DNA of 34,203 nt from Ruminococcus sp. (lineage in GTDB: Bacteria; Bacillota; Clostridia; Oscillospirales; Acutalibacteraceae): positions 1 to 34,203 of the forward strand of contig JAFTYK010000045.1 of the NCBI GenBank assembly GCA_017464765.1, given 5' to 3'. The notes below the pieces were generated by a model. It was not told where the DNA came from, made no database searches, and worked only from the letters and a program-made list of their open reading frames with translations. A program made the position numbers and the translations under genes. Positions 1-8,166 of the stretch are shown one piece after another. How positions within the stretch are numbered: the stretch's first letter is position 1; each line of letters opens with the position of its first letter.

Positions 1-1103
1 CCGCCGTCAGCAACAAGTTGTTCAGCTTTTTTGAGTGCGTCTTCAAAGTCAACTGCCTTGTACATAGCAAGAACTGGGGAGAGCTTTTCGTGAGCGAATT
101 CTTCACTGATTTCAACAGACTCAACTTCACCGATGAGGATTTTTGTGCCCTCTGGAACTGTTACGCCTGAAAGCTCAGCGATTTTTGCGGCAGGCTGACC
201 AACGATTTTAGCATTAAGAGCGCCATTGATGATGATAGTCTTTCTTACCTTATCGAGCTCGTCGCCCTTGAGGAAGTAGCAACCTCTTGTTGCAAACTCA
301 GCTTTAACAGCCTCGTAGATATCTTCCATAATGATAACTGACTGTTCAGATGCACAAATCATACCGTTATCAAATGTCTTTGAGTGAATGATAGAGTTAA
401 CAGCTAAGAGAATATCTGCTGAGCTGTCGATAATTGCTGGTGTGTTACCTGCACCAACGCCGAGAGCCGGCTTGCCGCTAGAGTACGCAGCTTTTACCAT
501 ACCAGGGCCACCGGTAGCGAGGATTATGTCAGCCTCTTTCATAACTGTGTTTGTCATATCTAAAGATGGAACGTCAATCCAGTCGATGATACCCTCTGGT
601 GCACCTGCCTGTACTGCGGCTTCGAGTACAAGCTTTGCAGCAGCGATAGTGCTGTTCTTTGCACGTGGGTGAGGTGAGATGATGATTGCGTTTCTTGTTT
701 TAAGAGCTAATAAGCACTTAAAGATTGCAGTTGATGTTGGGTTAGTTGTAGGGATAACGGCAGCGATAACGCCGATTGGCTCAGCAATCTTTGTTGTACC
801 GAACGCCTTGTCCTCTTCGATAACACCGCAAGTCTTAGTGTCCTTGTATGCGTTGTAGATGTACTCAGAAGCGTAGTTGTTCTTGATAACCTTGTCTTCA
901 ACAACGCCCATGCCTGTTTCTTCAACAGCCATTTTAGCAAGCGGGATTCTTGCCTTGTTAGCGGCAGATGCAGCAGCAAGGAAAATCTTATCTACCTGCT
1001 CTTGTGTGAATGTTGCAAAAATCTGTTGTTGTTTTCTGATTCGTTTGATAGCGTCTTCGAGCTTTTCAACCGAGTCGATAATGTCGTATTTCTTATTCTC
1101 CAT
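1..1103 (-). CDS. adhE: Bifunctional aldehyde-alcohol dehydrogenase AdhE, N-terminal part (runs off the window)
   Basis: The first 367 codons are present and the gene continues beyond base 1. The protein is the CoA-dependent acetaldehyde dehydrogenase half of AdhE, which turns acetyl-CoA into acetaldehyde and then, through a C-terminal Fe-alcohol dehydrogenase domain not in this window, into ethanol while reoxidising NADH. Visible evidence: start MENKKYDIIDS, the cofactor-region segment AVIPTTNPTSTAIFK, the turn ATGGPGMVKAAYSSGKPA, and the catalytic Cys segment FDNGMICASEQSV, all typical of AdhE-type aldehyde dehydrogenases. The ATG at 1103 follows a GGAGG site at about 1108-1113. Full-length AdhE is near 870 residues, so more than half is outside. 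A stand-alone acetaldehyde dehydrogenase cannot be excluded from this part, but the sequence resembles AdhE. Regulation: a Rex-like operator overlaps the promoter. Confidence 0.93.
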   Translation of the reverse strand, partial: MENKKYDIIDSVEKLEDAIKRIRKQQQIFATFTQEQVDKIFLAAASAANKARIPLAKMAVEETGMGVVEDKVIKNNYASEYIYNAYKDTKTCGVIEEDKAFGTTKIAEPIGVIAAVIPTTNPTSTAIFKCLLALKTRNAIIISPHPRAKNSTIAAAKLVLEAAVQAGAPEGIIDWIDVPSLDMTNTVMKEADIILATGGPGMVKAAYSSGKPALGVGAGNTPAIIDSSADILLAVNSIIHSKTFDNGMICASEQSVIIMEDIYEAVKAEFATRGCYFLKGDELDKVRKTIIINGALNAKIVGQPAAKIAELSGVTVPEGTKILIGEVESVEISEEFAHEKLSPVLAMYKAVDFEDALKKAEQLVADG

Positions 1104-1176
1104 TATATCCTCCATAGATAAAGAAATTATATGTTTAGTTAAGTGACAAAAATTTTGATATGCTCCTCATCTTTGT

Positions 1177-1213
1177 CTGTTAATATTTTAACAAACTTTA
1201 GGGTGCTTTTCAA
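1177..1213 (-). promoter_or_regulatory. adhE promoter overlapped by a Rex-type redox operator
   Basis: On the minus strand a -35 TTGAAA (1213-1208), a 17-base spacer and a -10 TAAAAT (1190-1185) precede adhE. The palindrome CTGTTAATATTTTAACAA at 1177-1194 covers the -10. It matches the clostridial Rex site TTGTTAA-N4-TTAACAA at all but one half-site base. Rex is known to repress adhE in clostridia when NADH/NAD is low, so NADH-responsive derepression is the inference. Confidence 0.75.
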
Positions 1214-1329
1214 TAGGCAATATATGATAACATATCGAGTGGATTGAGGAAGTTTTTATAAGATTTATGAAAAAGTGAATGTTTTCGTTGTGAAATCAGG
1301 ATTATTCTGGGGTAAGTTTTTGATAAATA

Positions 1330-1358
1330 TTGAAATAAAATAGTTAATATGCTAGGAT
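1330..1358 (+). promoter_or_regulatory. Possible promoter of the C39-like gene
   Basis: TTGAAA at 1330-1335 and TAGGAT at 1353-1358 are 17 bases apart, 30 bases before the ORF start. The -10 is weak. The rest of 1214-1369 shows no gene or clear structure. Confidence 0.35.
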
Positions 1359-1387
1359 TTAGTTGAATAGTGTTTAAGGGGTTTATT

Positions 1388-2161
1388 ATGAAATACTTTA
1401 ATAAAAAAACTCTTTTAATCGGTGCTTGTGTGCTGGTTATAGTTTTGCTGTTCTCAACATTTTTTATAGGTAAAGACGAAGTAGAAAATCAGGAGGAGAA
1501 AAAGCCTGTTGAAGAGCCAAGTGCAGTGCCAACTTCTTATATGATAGAAGGCGTTCCTGTATTAAAGCAAGAAAGTCCTCTTAACGCAGGTTGTGAGACC
1601 TATGCGTGTACTATGCTTTTGCAGTCGCTCGGTATAGATATGGACGAGTTTGAATTCGCAGAAAACTATCTTGTTGAAAAAACAGTTTTCGGTTATGAAG
1701 ATGATTGGTATGGTCCTGATATGGACTCTGCGTATGCCGGTGAAATAGAGTGGGGTTATGGTGTTAACTCACCTGCTATGGCAAAGTTTATGAACAAGAT
1801 GCTCAAGGATAAAGGTTCGAAAATGACTGCTACAGCGCTAAAGGGTGTTGAACTTGATACACTCTGTGAGGACTATATCGCGAACAATATTCCAGTTATG
1901 GTGTGGGCTACTACGAATATGCAAGAGCCATACGTCAAAAGATACTGGTCGGTGAATTATGTAGACGAAGAGGTTTCAGATGCAAAGATAGGAGATACAG
2001 AGCAGTGGCTTCAGAATGAACACTGCTTGGTGCTTATCGGTTACGATGAAAAAAACTACTATTTTGCTGATTCTGTAGCAGGAGAGGTTTCGGTTTTTGA
2101 AAAAGAAACTTCGCGTGACAAATACCAAAAGCTTGAGATGCAGGCTATCGTTGTTAAATAG
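1388..2161 (+). CDS. Exported C39-like cysteine peptidase family protein
   Basis: A 257-residue protein starting MKYFNKKTLLIG, with one N-terminal membrane segment (about residues 6-25) and an acidic linker, so the main domain should be outside the cell. That domain resembles the peptidase C39_2 fold: the Cys in PLNAGCETYACTMLLQSLG, the His in NEHCLVLIGYD and the following Asp in YYFADSVAG form a plausible Cys-His-Asp set. Proteins of this type are secreted papain-like enzymes whose substrates are mostly unknown. An upstream in-frame GTG at 1370 exists, but the AAGGGG site at 1375-1380 lies seven bases before the ATG at 1388, so that start is chosen. It is monocistronic and followed by a hairpin. 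No cleavage target can be told from context. Confidence 0.75.
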   Translation: MKYFNKKTLLIGACVLVIVLLFSTFFIGKDEVENQEEKKPVEEPSAVPTSYMIEGVPVLKQESPLNAGCETYACTMLLQSLGIDMDEFEFAENYLVEKTVFGYEDDWYGPDMDSAYAGEIEWGYGVNSPAMAKFMNKMLKDKGSKMTATALKGVELDTLCEDYIANNIPVMVWATTNMQEPYVKRYWSVNYVDEEVSDAKIGDTEQWLQNEHCLVLIGYDEKNYYFADSVAGEVSVFEKETSRDKYQKLEMQAIVVK

Positions 2162-2170
2162 TTTATTAGA

Positions 2171-2209
2171 AAAGGCACAGGGTGAAAAGTTACACACTGT
2201 GCCTTGTTT
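2171..2209. terminator. Terminator between convergent genes
   Basis: Inverted repeat AAGGCACAG (2172-2180) and CTGTGCCTT (2197-2205) between the stop codons of the C39-like gene and the flavin reductase gene. The T-tract on the plus strand is short (TTGTTTG). Confidence 0.6.
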
Positions 2210-2215
2210 GTTGCA

Positions 2216-2710
2216 TTATTTCTTGAGGATTTTTACGATTTCGCCCACGAAAACGTGATGGTAGTCATCGCCGTTATAGTTTGCTTTGATAGATTCATCG
2301 ATAACAGAATCCTCGTTCATCTGCTGGACATAGAGCTTTTTGCAGATGATAACAGTTTCTGCTTCGTCAAAGAATGGAGCGTTTTCAGTAAAGTTTGGGG
2401 TGAGGTTACATTCTTTGGCTTTATCAACATCTCTGCCACTATATTTTCCGCAGTAAGAAAGAGCTTTTCTGTATTCTTCACCGAAAAATGCACAGGAAAA
2501 ATACTCGCTGTCGTTCATAAACTCAAATGTGAAACGTTGAGGACGAACAAATGCAAAAACAACGTTTTTGTTCCAAAGCACACCGAGTCCACCCCAGGAA
2601 GCGGTCATTGTATTGTATTTGTTTTTATCCCCTGCACAAAGTAACATCCAGTCTTTGCCTATCATTTCAAATGGTGTTTTTTCTAAAGAAAGAGCATTGA
2701 TTTCGTTCAT
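2216..2710 (-). CDS. Flavin reductase-like (FMN-binding split-barrel) protein
   Basis: A 164-residue soluble protein of the flavin reductase-like / flavoredoxin family. Visible support: the core NTMTASWGGLGVLWNKNVVFAF, where the TAS-G-G pattern forms the FMN phosphate site, followed by VRPQRFTFEFMNDSEYFSCAFF and the central segment YCGKYSGRDVDKAKE, typical of clostridial members. Such proteins bind FMN and act in electron transfer or flavin reduction; the physiological partner is not known. The ATG at 2710 has GGAGG at 2716-2720. A longer TTG start would put that site inside the gene. It lies 25 bases after the ECF S-component gene and is probably cotranscribed with it and coaX. Confidence 0.85.
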   Translation of the reverse strand: MNEINALSLEKTPFEMIGKDWMLLCAGDKNKYNTMTASWGGLGVLWNKNVVFAFVRPQRFTFEFMNDSEYFSCAFFGEEYRKALSYCGKYSGRDVDKAKECNLTPNFTENAPFFDEAETVIICKKLYVQQMNEDSVIDESIKANYNGDDYHHVFVGEIVKILKK

Positions 2711-2735
2711 AAAATCCTCCAAAAATAACGAGTGT

Positions 2736-3326
2736 TTATCTGCTTTTCTGAATAGCCTGCAAGATTTTGATAATAACAGGGCTTAAAACCATATTCACGC
2801 CGATTTCAACAAGGAAGTTTACTCCGAGTAAGCCGAAAAGAACGTAGTAGAGAACATCACTACCGCCAGCCCACTGCTGAAGAATAGGTCTGAAAAACAG
2901 CACAAGACCTATAATAAATATACCTGTATTTACGATAGGAGCTGAAAGTCCTGCGACGATGGTAGCGACTACGGAATTCTTTTTAGAGATTAAGCGATAT
3001 AAAAGACCGCTGACATAACCCGCACAAACACCTTTTAGCATACATACAAGTACACAAAGGAAAGGGTTAGCGTTCCATACCATAGCACCGCCTACATCGG
3101 CTCCGATAACACACATTACTATTACAACAGCGCTGAAAACTCCGCCTAAGAACGCTCCTGCCTTTTCGTCGAATAAAGCGGCGCCGATAATAATCGGAAT
3201 TAAAGAAAGTGTAATAGCGAATGGTTTTGTTGGAAAGTAAGTGGAAATAACCTGAAGCACAATTATTATTGCACTTAAGATACCAAGACTTACTAACCTT
3301 AGTGTTTTTTCTTTTGTTTTAATCAT
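2736..3326 (-). CDS. ECF transporter S component, probably for pantothenate
   Basis: A 196-residue, very hydrophobic protein with about six membrane segments, fitting the substrate-binding S component of an energy-coupling factor vitamin transporter. Typical features are the early FPTKPFAITLSLIPIIIGAAL stretch, a GAxLGGVFSAVVI loop and a C-terminal LVEIGVNMVLSPVIIKIL segment. S components pair with a shared EcfT-EcfA module, not encoded here. The gene follows the pantothenate kinase gene coaX by 98 bases on the same strand, which suggests pantothenate (PanT-like) as the ligand. That assignment is inference from context; another vitamin is possible. Start: ATG at 3326 with GGAGG seven bases upstream. 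Confidence 0.8.
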   Translation of the reverse strand: MIKTKEKTLRLVSLGILSAIIIVLQVISTYFPTKPFAITLSLIPIIIGAALFDEKAGAFLGGVFSAVVIVMCVIGADVGGAMVWNANPFLCVLVCMLKGVCAGYVSGLLYRLISKKNSVVATIVAGLSAPIVNTGIFIIGLVLFFRPILQQWAGGSDVLYYVLFGLLGVNFLVEIGVNMVLSPVIIKILQAIQKSR

Positions 3327-3424
3327 TTATATTACCTCCTGCTGCCTCTCTTAAAATTAAGATGAAGCGCAAATTTTGACAAATAAAAATTTTCAAACGT
3401 GTGATATTAAATTGTATATTAAAA

Positions 3425-4189
3425 TTATGAATTCTTTTCGTAAATAATGCGTAAGCCCTCGAGAATGAGGTCGTCTTTTAAAATGATGTCGTGGGTGCAA
3501 CTGTTTACTATCATAGGTGCGATGCCACCGGTTGCGACAACGGAGCATTTTTGTCCGATTTCTTCTTCGATTTTATTAATCATACCGTCAATCATACACG
3601 CAGTACCGAGTACCACACCCGCACGGATAGAATCGTCAGTGTTTTTGCCGATGACGTTTTTCGGTGCGGTTAGCGAAATGGCTGGAAGAAGCGCACCGTG
3701 AGAGGTGAGAGCATCTAAAGATATGGACACACCGGGAGCGATTGTGCCACCGAGCATTCTTTTGTTTTCGTCAATAGCAAACATTGCGGTAGCTGTACCC
3801 ATAGAAATAACAATACACGGAATAGAAAACATAGACTGTGCAGCAGCACAAGCAACAACAAGGTCAGCACCTAAAGTAGCAGGGTCGTCGATACAGATGT
3901 TGACGCCTGTCTTAATTCCGGGGCCGACAATCAGTGCATCAACTCCTGTGACGCTTTTTACAGCGGCTTTGAGTCGATTTGTAATACGAGGAACAACCGA
4001 GCAAATAATACATCCGTCAATAGCATAAGCATCGACAGAATAAACCTGAAGCAGTGTATACAGATCGACTGCGATTTCGTCCGCAGTTTTGTGGCTGTCT
4101 GTTGAAATTTTGATAATTCTGTGAAGCTCGTCACCATCGTAAATACCGAGCTTGATGTTAGTGTTTCCGACATCTATGGTAAGAAGCAT
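3425..4189 (-). CDS. coaX: Type III pantothenate kinase
   Basis: A 254-residue cytoplasmic enzyme that phosphorylates pantothenate with ATP, the first step of coenzyme A synthesis. The N terminus MLLTIDVGNTNIKLGIYDG is the phosphate-1 motif of the ASKHA fold as seen in CoaX. Further motifs are GADLVVACAAA, with the catalytic Asp region, ISMGTATAMFAID (phosphate-2), GGTIAPGVSISLDAL and a C-terminal VVATGGIAP adenosine-site segment. Length is normal for CoaX (about 255). Start ATG 4189 has an AAGGAAAG site. It heads a probable operon with the ECF S component and a flavin reductase-like protein, and has a good SigA-type promoter. Confidence 0.95.
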   Translation of the reverse strand: MLLTIDVGNTNIKLGIYDGDELHRIIKISTDSHKTADEIAVDLYTLLQVYSVDAYAIDGCIICSVVPRITNRLKAAVKSVTGVDALIVGPGIKTGVNICIDDPATLGADLVVACAAAQSMFSIPCIVISMGTATAMFAIDENKRMLGGTIAPGVSISLDALTSHGALLPAISLTAPKNVIGKNTDDSIRAGVVLGTACMIDGMINKIEEEIGQKCSVVATGGIAPMIVNSCTHDIILKDDLILEGLRIIYEKNS

Positions 4190-4217
4190 TTCAAACTTTC
4201 CTTTCGCAATTTGTATA

Positions 4218-4246
4218 ATTATACAATTTTTAGTGCATTATTTCAA
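4218..4246 (-). promoter_or_regulatory. coaX operon promoter
   Basis: Minus-strand TTGAAA (4246-4241), 17-base spacer, TATAAT (4223-4218), about 29 bases before the coaX start. Confidence 0.75.
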
Positions 4247-4359
4247 TATTATTTAAACTTTATTTTTTGGGTTTATTTTCTTAAATGAAAAATAGGTCGA
4301 AATTTGTGTGTTAGAATTAGCGTGAACTAAGTATACGTTATCTTCGAGGAGGTCAAACG

Positions 4360-5202
4360 ATGAATTCAACTGACACAAATCAGATGAGACTTCTTGCCGC
4401 TAAGGCAAGAAAAGGTGCTATTATTGGTACCTTTAACGCAAAATCAGGACACCCGGGCGGTTCTTTATCAGCTGCTGACATTTTCACTTATCTCTACTTT
4501 AAAGAGATGAACGTGGACCCTAAGAATCCACAATGGGCTGACAGAGACCGTTTTGTACTAAGTAAGGGTCACTGCTGTCCTAGCCTTTACGCTGTGCTTG
4601 CTTTAAAGGGCTTTTTCCCAATGGAAGAACTCGAAAAGCTCAGACACGTTGGTGCTATGCTTCAGGGTCACCCTGATATGAAAGGTACTCCTGGTATCGA
4701 TATGAGTACAGGCTCACTTGGTCAGGGTATTTCTGCTGCTTGCGGTATGGCACTTTGCGCTAAGATTGATAATAAAGACTACAGAGTTTACACCGTACTA
4801 GGCGATGGCGAGTGCGAAGAAGGTCAGGTTTGGGAAGCTGCTATGTTTGCTGCTCACAAGGGTCTTGACAACCTCGTTGTATTTGTTGACTGGAACGGTC
4901 TTCAGATTGACGGTACTACCGCTCAGGTTGGTGGTGTTGAACCTATCGATAAGAAATTCGAAAGCTTCGGCTTTAATGTTCTCACTATTGATGGTCACAA
5001 CTTCGATGAAATCGAAGCTGCACTTAACAATGCAAGACAGACAAAAGGTATGCCTACAGCTATTATTGCTAAGACAATAAAAGGTAAGGGCGTTTCATTT
5101 ATGGAGAACGAAGTAGGCTGGCACGGTAAGGCTACTAACGCTGATGAATTTGAAATCGCTATCAAAGAGCTTGACGCTCAGATTAAGGAATTGGAGGGCT
5201 AA
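4360..5202 (+). CDS. Transketolase, N-terminal (TPP-binding) subunit
   Basis: A 280-residue protein equal to the first third of a full transketolase. It transfers two-carbon units between sugar phosphates in the non-oxidative pentose phosphate pathway. Visible motifs: AKSGHPGGSLSAADI near residue 27, SKGHCCPSLYA near residue 67, and the thiamine-diphosphate motif GDGECEEGQVWEAA continuing to VDWNGLQIDG, followed by WHGKATN near the end. The pyrimidine-binding and C-terminal domains are in the next gene, three bases downstream, so the two act as a split heterodimeric enzyme, common in clostridia and archaea. Start ATG 4360 has GAGGAGG seven bases upstream. The upstream gap 4247-4359 holds no clear promoter. 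Confidence 0.95.
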   Translation: MNSTDTNQMRLLAAKARKGAIIGTFNAKSGHPGGSLSAADIFTYLYFKEMNVDPKNPQWADRDRFVLSKGHCCPSLYAVLALKGFFPMEELEKLRHVGAMLQGHPDMKGTPGIDMSTGSLGQGISAACGMALCAKIDNKDYRVYTVLGDGECEEGQVWEAAMFAAHKGLDNLVVFVDWNGLQIDGTTAQVGGVEPIDKKFESFGFNVLTIDGHNFDEIEAALNNARQTKGMPTAIIAKTIKGKGVSFMENEVGWHGKATNADEFEIAIKELDAQIKELEG

Positions 5203-5205
5203 GCT

Positions 5206-6153
5206 ATGGCACAGATTGTTACTAAAGCAACCAGAGAGAGTTTCGGTGAGGCTTTGTGTGAGCTTGCTAAAACTAACGAAAACATCGTTGTTCTTGATGC
5301 TGACCTTGCTGCAGCTACTAAGACTTCAATTTTCCAGAAGAGCTTTCCTGAGAGATTTCGTAACTGCGGTATCGCTGAGGGTAATATGATTGGTGTTGCT
5401 GCCGGTCTTGCTTCTTGTGGTAAGATTCCTGTTGCTGCATCTTTCGCTATGTTTGCTACAGGCAGAGCTTTTGAGCAGATCAGAAACTCTGTTGCATATC
5501 CTGAGCTTAACGTTAAAATCGCCGGCTCGCACGCGGGTATTTCAACAGGTGAGGACGGTGCTACACACCAGTGCTTAGAGGATATCGGCATTATGCGTAC
5601 TCTTCCTGGTATGACTATTCTTAATCCTGCTGATCACTATGAAATGATTGAGGCTACTAAGGCTGCTATTGAGCATAACGGTCCTGTTTATATCCGTTTA
5701 GGCAGACTTGCTATTGACTCCTTCAACGATCCTGATAATTACACATTTGAACTCGGTAAGGGTATTACTTTACACGAGGGTGACGATATTACTGTTATTG
5801 CTACAGGTCTTCCTGTAAACGAAGCTAGAAAAGCGGCTGAGAATTTAGAAAAAGAGGGCATCAACGTTCGCCTTATCAATATTCACACCATAAAGCCGAT
5901 TGACCGTGATATCATTATTAAGGCTGCTAAGGAAACAGGCAGAATTATCACTATTGAAGAGCATAACGTAATCGGTGGTCTTGCTGATGCGGTTTGCGAA
6001 GTTACATCTTCTGAATGTCCTGTTCCTGTAAGAAGAATTGGCGTTAATGATTGCTTCGGTTACTCAGGTCCTGCTAAAGAGCTTCTTGAAATCTTCGGCT
6101 TCACAGCTGATAGTATCGCAAATGTTGTTAAGGAAGAGCTAGCTAAGAAATAA
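5206..6153 (+). CDS. Transketolase, C-terminal (pyrimidine-binding) subunit
   Basis: A 315-residue partner of the preceding subunit. It supplies the catalytic Glu of the pyrimidine-binding domain (FRNCGIAEGNMIGVAAGLA, residues about 50-68), the GTHQ-like loop DGATHQCLEDIGIMRTLPGM, the RLGR phosphate-binding strand, and the C-terminal domain with ITIEEHNVIGGLADAV. It has its own GGAGG site inside the end of the upstream gene and begins three bases after its stop, so the pair is translated from one transcript. Two intact ORFs with separate initiation signals show that this is a true split enzyme and not a frameshift. A strong terminator follows. Confidence 0.95.
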   Translation: MAQIVTKATRESFGEALCELAKTNENIVVLDADLAAATKTSIFQKSFPERFRNCGIAEGNMIGVAAGLASCGKIPVAASFAMFATGRAFEQIRNSVAYPELNVKIAGSHAGISTGEDGATHQCLEDIGIMRTLPGMTILNPADHYEMIEATKAAIEHNGPVYIRLGRLAIDSFNDPDNYTFELGKGITLHEGDDITVIATGLPVNEARKAAENLEKEGINVRLINIHTIKPIDRDIIIKAAKETGRIITIEEHNVIGGLADAVCEVTSSECPVPVRRIGVNDCFGYSGPAKELLEIFGFTADSIANVVKEELAKK

Positions 6154-6172
6154 TTAGTTGTTTTTCATAGTG

Positions 6173-6201
6173 CAGAGGGTAGAAATACCCTCTGTTTTTT
6201 T
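6173..6201 (+). terminator. Rho-independent terminator of the transketolase operon
   Basis: CAGAGGGTA (6173-6181), GAAA loop, TACCCTCTG (6186-6194), then a run of seven T. Confidence 0.9.
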
Positions 6202-6212
6202 ATTTTGTTAAG

Positions 6213-6241
6213 TTGTATTACTACCTTGATTGTGGTAAACT
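6213..6241 (+). promoter_or_regulatory. Promoter of the asparaginase-DMT operon
   Basis: TTGTAT (6213-6218), 17-base spacer, TAAACT (6236-6241), 15 bases before the start codon. Confidence 0.6.
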
Positions 6242-6256
6242 AGTAGCGGTGATTTT

Positions 6257-7186
6257 ATGAAAATTTTACTTTTTACAACAGGCGGGACTATCGCTAGTGT
6301 TATCGATGATGGTGTTATTGATGTTAAACCTCAGGGTAAGCTTTTGGTGCTTAACAAATATGCCGAAATTGATAAAGAAACTCATTTTGATGTTCTGTCT
6401 CCGATTAATATATTAAGTGAAAATATTAAGCTTTCGGATTTTAAAACTATTGTAGAAGAGTTTCGAAAAATCGACTTTTCAAATTACGATGGAGTTATTG
6501 TTACTCACGGCTCGGATACACTCGCTTATACTTCAGCACTTTTAGGACTATTGTTTTCTAATATTAAAAAGCCTGTTTGTGTTGTTGCTGCTGATAAGTC
6601 GCTTCAGGACGAAAGCTCAAATGGTATGGATAATTTCATCGCGGGCGTTGAAATTATAAAACGTGGGGTAAATGGAGTTTTTGTGCCGTACAGAAACGCT
6701 GACGGAGTGACCTATATTCACTACGCTCAGCACCTTTTCGAAAGTGATACTTTAAGCGATGATTTTTACTCTTTAGATGGAGCTTTCGCAACGTATAAAG
6801 ATAGTGAATTCAAAGTCATAGAAAAGAGAGAGACAAAGCTTTATACTATAGATGTAGATAAAGCAGACCTTGCATTTTCTAAGAGAATACTTCAGGTTAT
6901 GCCGTATCCTGATTTAGATTATAGCCGTATTGATGTGAGTGGTTTAGATGCAGTTCTTCATCGCACATATCACGCAGGGTCGGTTAGCATAAGCGAAGAT
7001 AAGGGTAGGGATATTTCTGTTCTTATTGAAAAGTGTAAAAGCGAGAATGTACCGCTATATATATGCGGTCTTAAAAGCGGTAAAGCTAACTACTACTCGA
7101 TGAGCAGTGTGCTTGATAAAGGGGTAAAACCGCTTTATGATATGGCGCCTGCGTGTGCTTTTATGAAACTGATGTTAGAAGGATAA
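6257..7186 (+). CDS. Asparaginase family protein
   Basis: A 309-residue cytoplasmic protein (no signal peptide) of the bacterial asparaginase/glutaminase family, expected to hydrolyse L-asparagine to aspartate and ammonia. The nucleophile motif TTGGTIAS is at residues 7-14. The second active-site motif is THGSDTLAYTSALL; Ser replaces the usual Thr of THGTDT, which could keep the hydroxyl. The Lys that normally completes the Thr-Asp-Lys set is not obvious in the expected region (VTYIHYAQHLF), so activity or substrate may differ. The C-terminal small domain keeps a segment like GLKSGKANY. Start ATG 6257 has a weak GCGGTG site. It is coupled to a DMT permease that begins at its stop codon. Confidence 0.8.
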   Translation: MKILLFTTGGTIASVIDDGVIDVKPQGKLLVLNKYAEIDKETHFDVLSPINILSENIKLSDFKTIVEEFRKIDFSNYDGVIVTHGSDTLAYTSALLGLLFSNIKKPVCVVAADKSLQDESSNGMDNFIAGVEIIKRGVNGVFVPYRNADGVTYIHYAQHLFESDTLSDDFYSLDGAFATYKDSEFKVIEKRETKLYTIDVDKADLAFSKRILQVMPYPDLDYSRIDVSGLDAVLHRTYHAGSVSISEDKGRDISVLIEKCKSENVPLYICGLKSGKANYYSMSSVLDKGVKPLYDMAPACAFMKLMLEG

Positions 7187-7188
7187 TG

Positions 7189-8085
7189 ATGAAGAAATTT
7201 GCTGTTTTACTTGTTGTGATTGCGGGAACGTTATGGGGTATGATAGGATACTTCGTCCGCTCTCTTCAGTCACAAGGGCTATCTTCGATGCAGATTGTGT
7301 CTATCAGAATGACGGTATCTGCTATACTGTTTGCGGTTTTTGCGCTCATATTTAATAGAAAGCTGTTCAAGATAAGGTTTAAGGATTTATGGTGCTTTTT
7401 AGGGTCTGGAGTACTGAGTGTTGCACTTTTCTCGTTCTGTTATTTCAAGGCGATTGAGTTAAGCTCTTTGTCTGTAGCATCGATTCTGCTTTATACTGCA
7501 CCGATTTTTGTTATGATATTTTCGGTGATATTGTTTAAGGAAAAGCTGACGATTATCAAAACAGTGTCGTTGATACTCGCGTTTTTAGGGTGCCTGTTCG
7601 TTACGGGTGTGTTTGATATAGGCGAAAGTATCAACACGCTTGCCATAATTTTCGGGGTGCTGTCTGGAATATGTTACGCACTCTATTCGATATTCTCACG
7701 ACTTGCGCTTGACAAGGGTTATAGTCCGCTTACTATCACACTATACACTTTCATTTTTGCAGGTGTTTCATCACTGCTGATTATAGATGTGAAACCTGTC
7801 GTTAGTCTTATGAGTAGTAGTGTGAACGACTTTTTGTTCTGCGTACTGTTTGCTGTACTGTCGTGTGTGCTTCCATATGTTACATATACTGTAGGACTTA
7901 AATATGTTAAACCCAGCACCGCTTCGATAGTTGCATCAATTGAGCCTGTTGTGGCAACTATTACGGGAGCTATAGTGTTTAAAGAAACTGTACCATTTCC
8001 GTTTGGTTATTTAGGAATAGCGCTTGTTGTGTGTGCAATCGTATTGATAAATCTCTCACCCCTAAGGAAAAATGGAAACGATTAG
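7189..8085 (+). CDS. EamA/DMT-family permease
   Basis: A 298-residue membrane protein with about ten hydrophobic segments arranged as two EamA repeats (ends near residues 130 and 290). It opens with FAVLLVVIAGTLWGMIGYFVR, has ALYSIFSRLALDKG at the repeat boundary, and closes with the typical STASIVASIEPVVATITGAIVFKE followed by GYLGIALVVCAIVLINL. The family exports small metabolites such as amino acids; the substrate here is unknown. The ATG at 7189 is five bases after an AGAAGGA site. An alternative ATG at 7186 overlaps the asparaginase stop. The tight coupling suggests a shared substrate pathway, which is only inference. Confidence 0.88.
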   Translation: MKKFAVLLVVIAGTLWGMIGYFVRSLQSQGLSSMQIVSIRMTVSAILFAVFALIFNRKLFKIRFKDLWCFLGSGVLSVALFSFCYFKAIELSSLSVASILLYTAPIFVMIFSVILFKEKLTIIKTVSLILAFLGCLFVTGVFDIGESINTLAIIFGVLSGICYALYSIFSRLALDKGYSPLTITLYTFIFAGVSSLLIIDVKPVVSLMSSSVNDFLFCVLFAVLSCVLPYVTYTVGLKYVKPSTASIVASIEPVVATITGAIVFKETVPFPFGYLGIALVVCAIVLINLSPLRKNGND

Positions 8086-8107
8086 CATAAAGATTGTGCT
8101 ATTTTTA

Positions 8108-8136
8108 TTGACATAATACTATATATGGTATATAAT
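8108..8136 (+). promoter_or_regulatory. Consensus SigA promoter for the DUF4234/DUF2752 pair
   Basis: Perfect TTGACA (8108-8113), 17-base spacer and TATAAT (8131-8136), 30 bases before the start codon. Confidence 0.85.
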
Positions 8137-8166
8137 GTCCGTAATAAAAAAAGGGGGTATTTTACC

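Noticed and set aside
707-1146. Short ORFs on both strands around the adhE start
   Set aside because: Shadow frames of adhE; the AdhE frame is open without a break from 1103 to the window edge.
2204-2644. Plus-strand ORF opposite the flavin reductase gene
   Set aside because: It begins inside a terminator region without a ribosome site, and the minus-strand protein is a clear family member.
4360-6153. Transketolase broken by a frameshift
   Set aside because: The two ORFs have separate start codons and GGAGG-type sites with a three-base gap, and the split falls at the usual domain border. This is the common two-subunit form.
6257-7186. Functional link between the asparaginase-like gene and the Asn-tRNA operon
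   Set aside because: They are 20 kb apart with separate promoters; nothing in the sequence links them beyond the shared amino acid.
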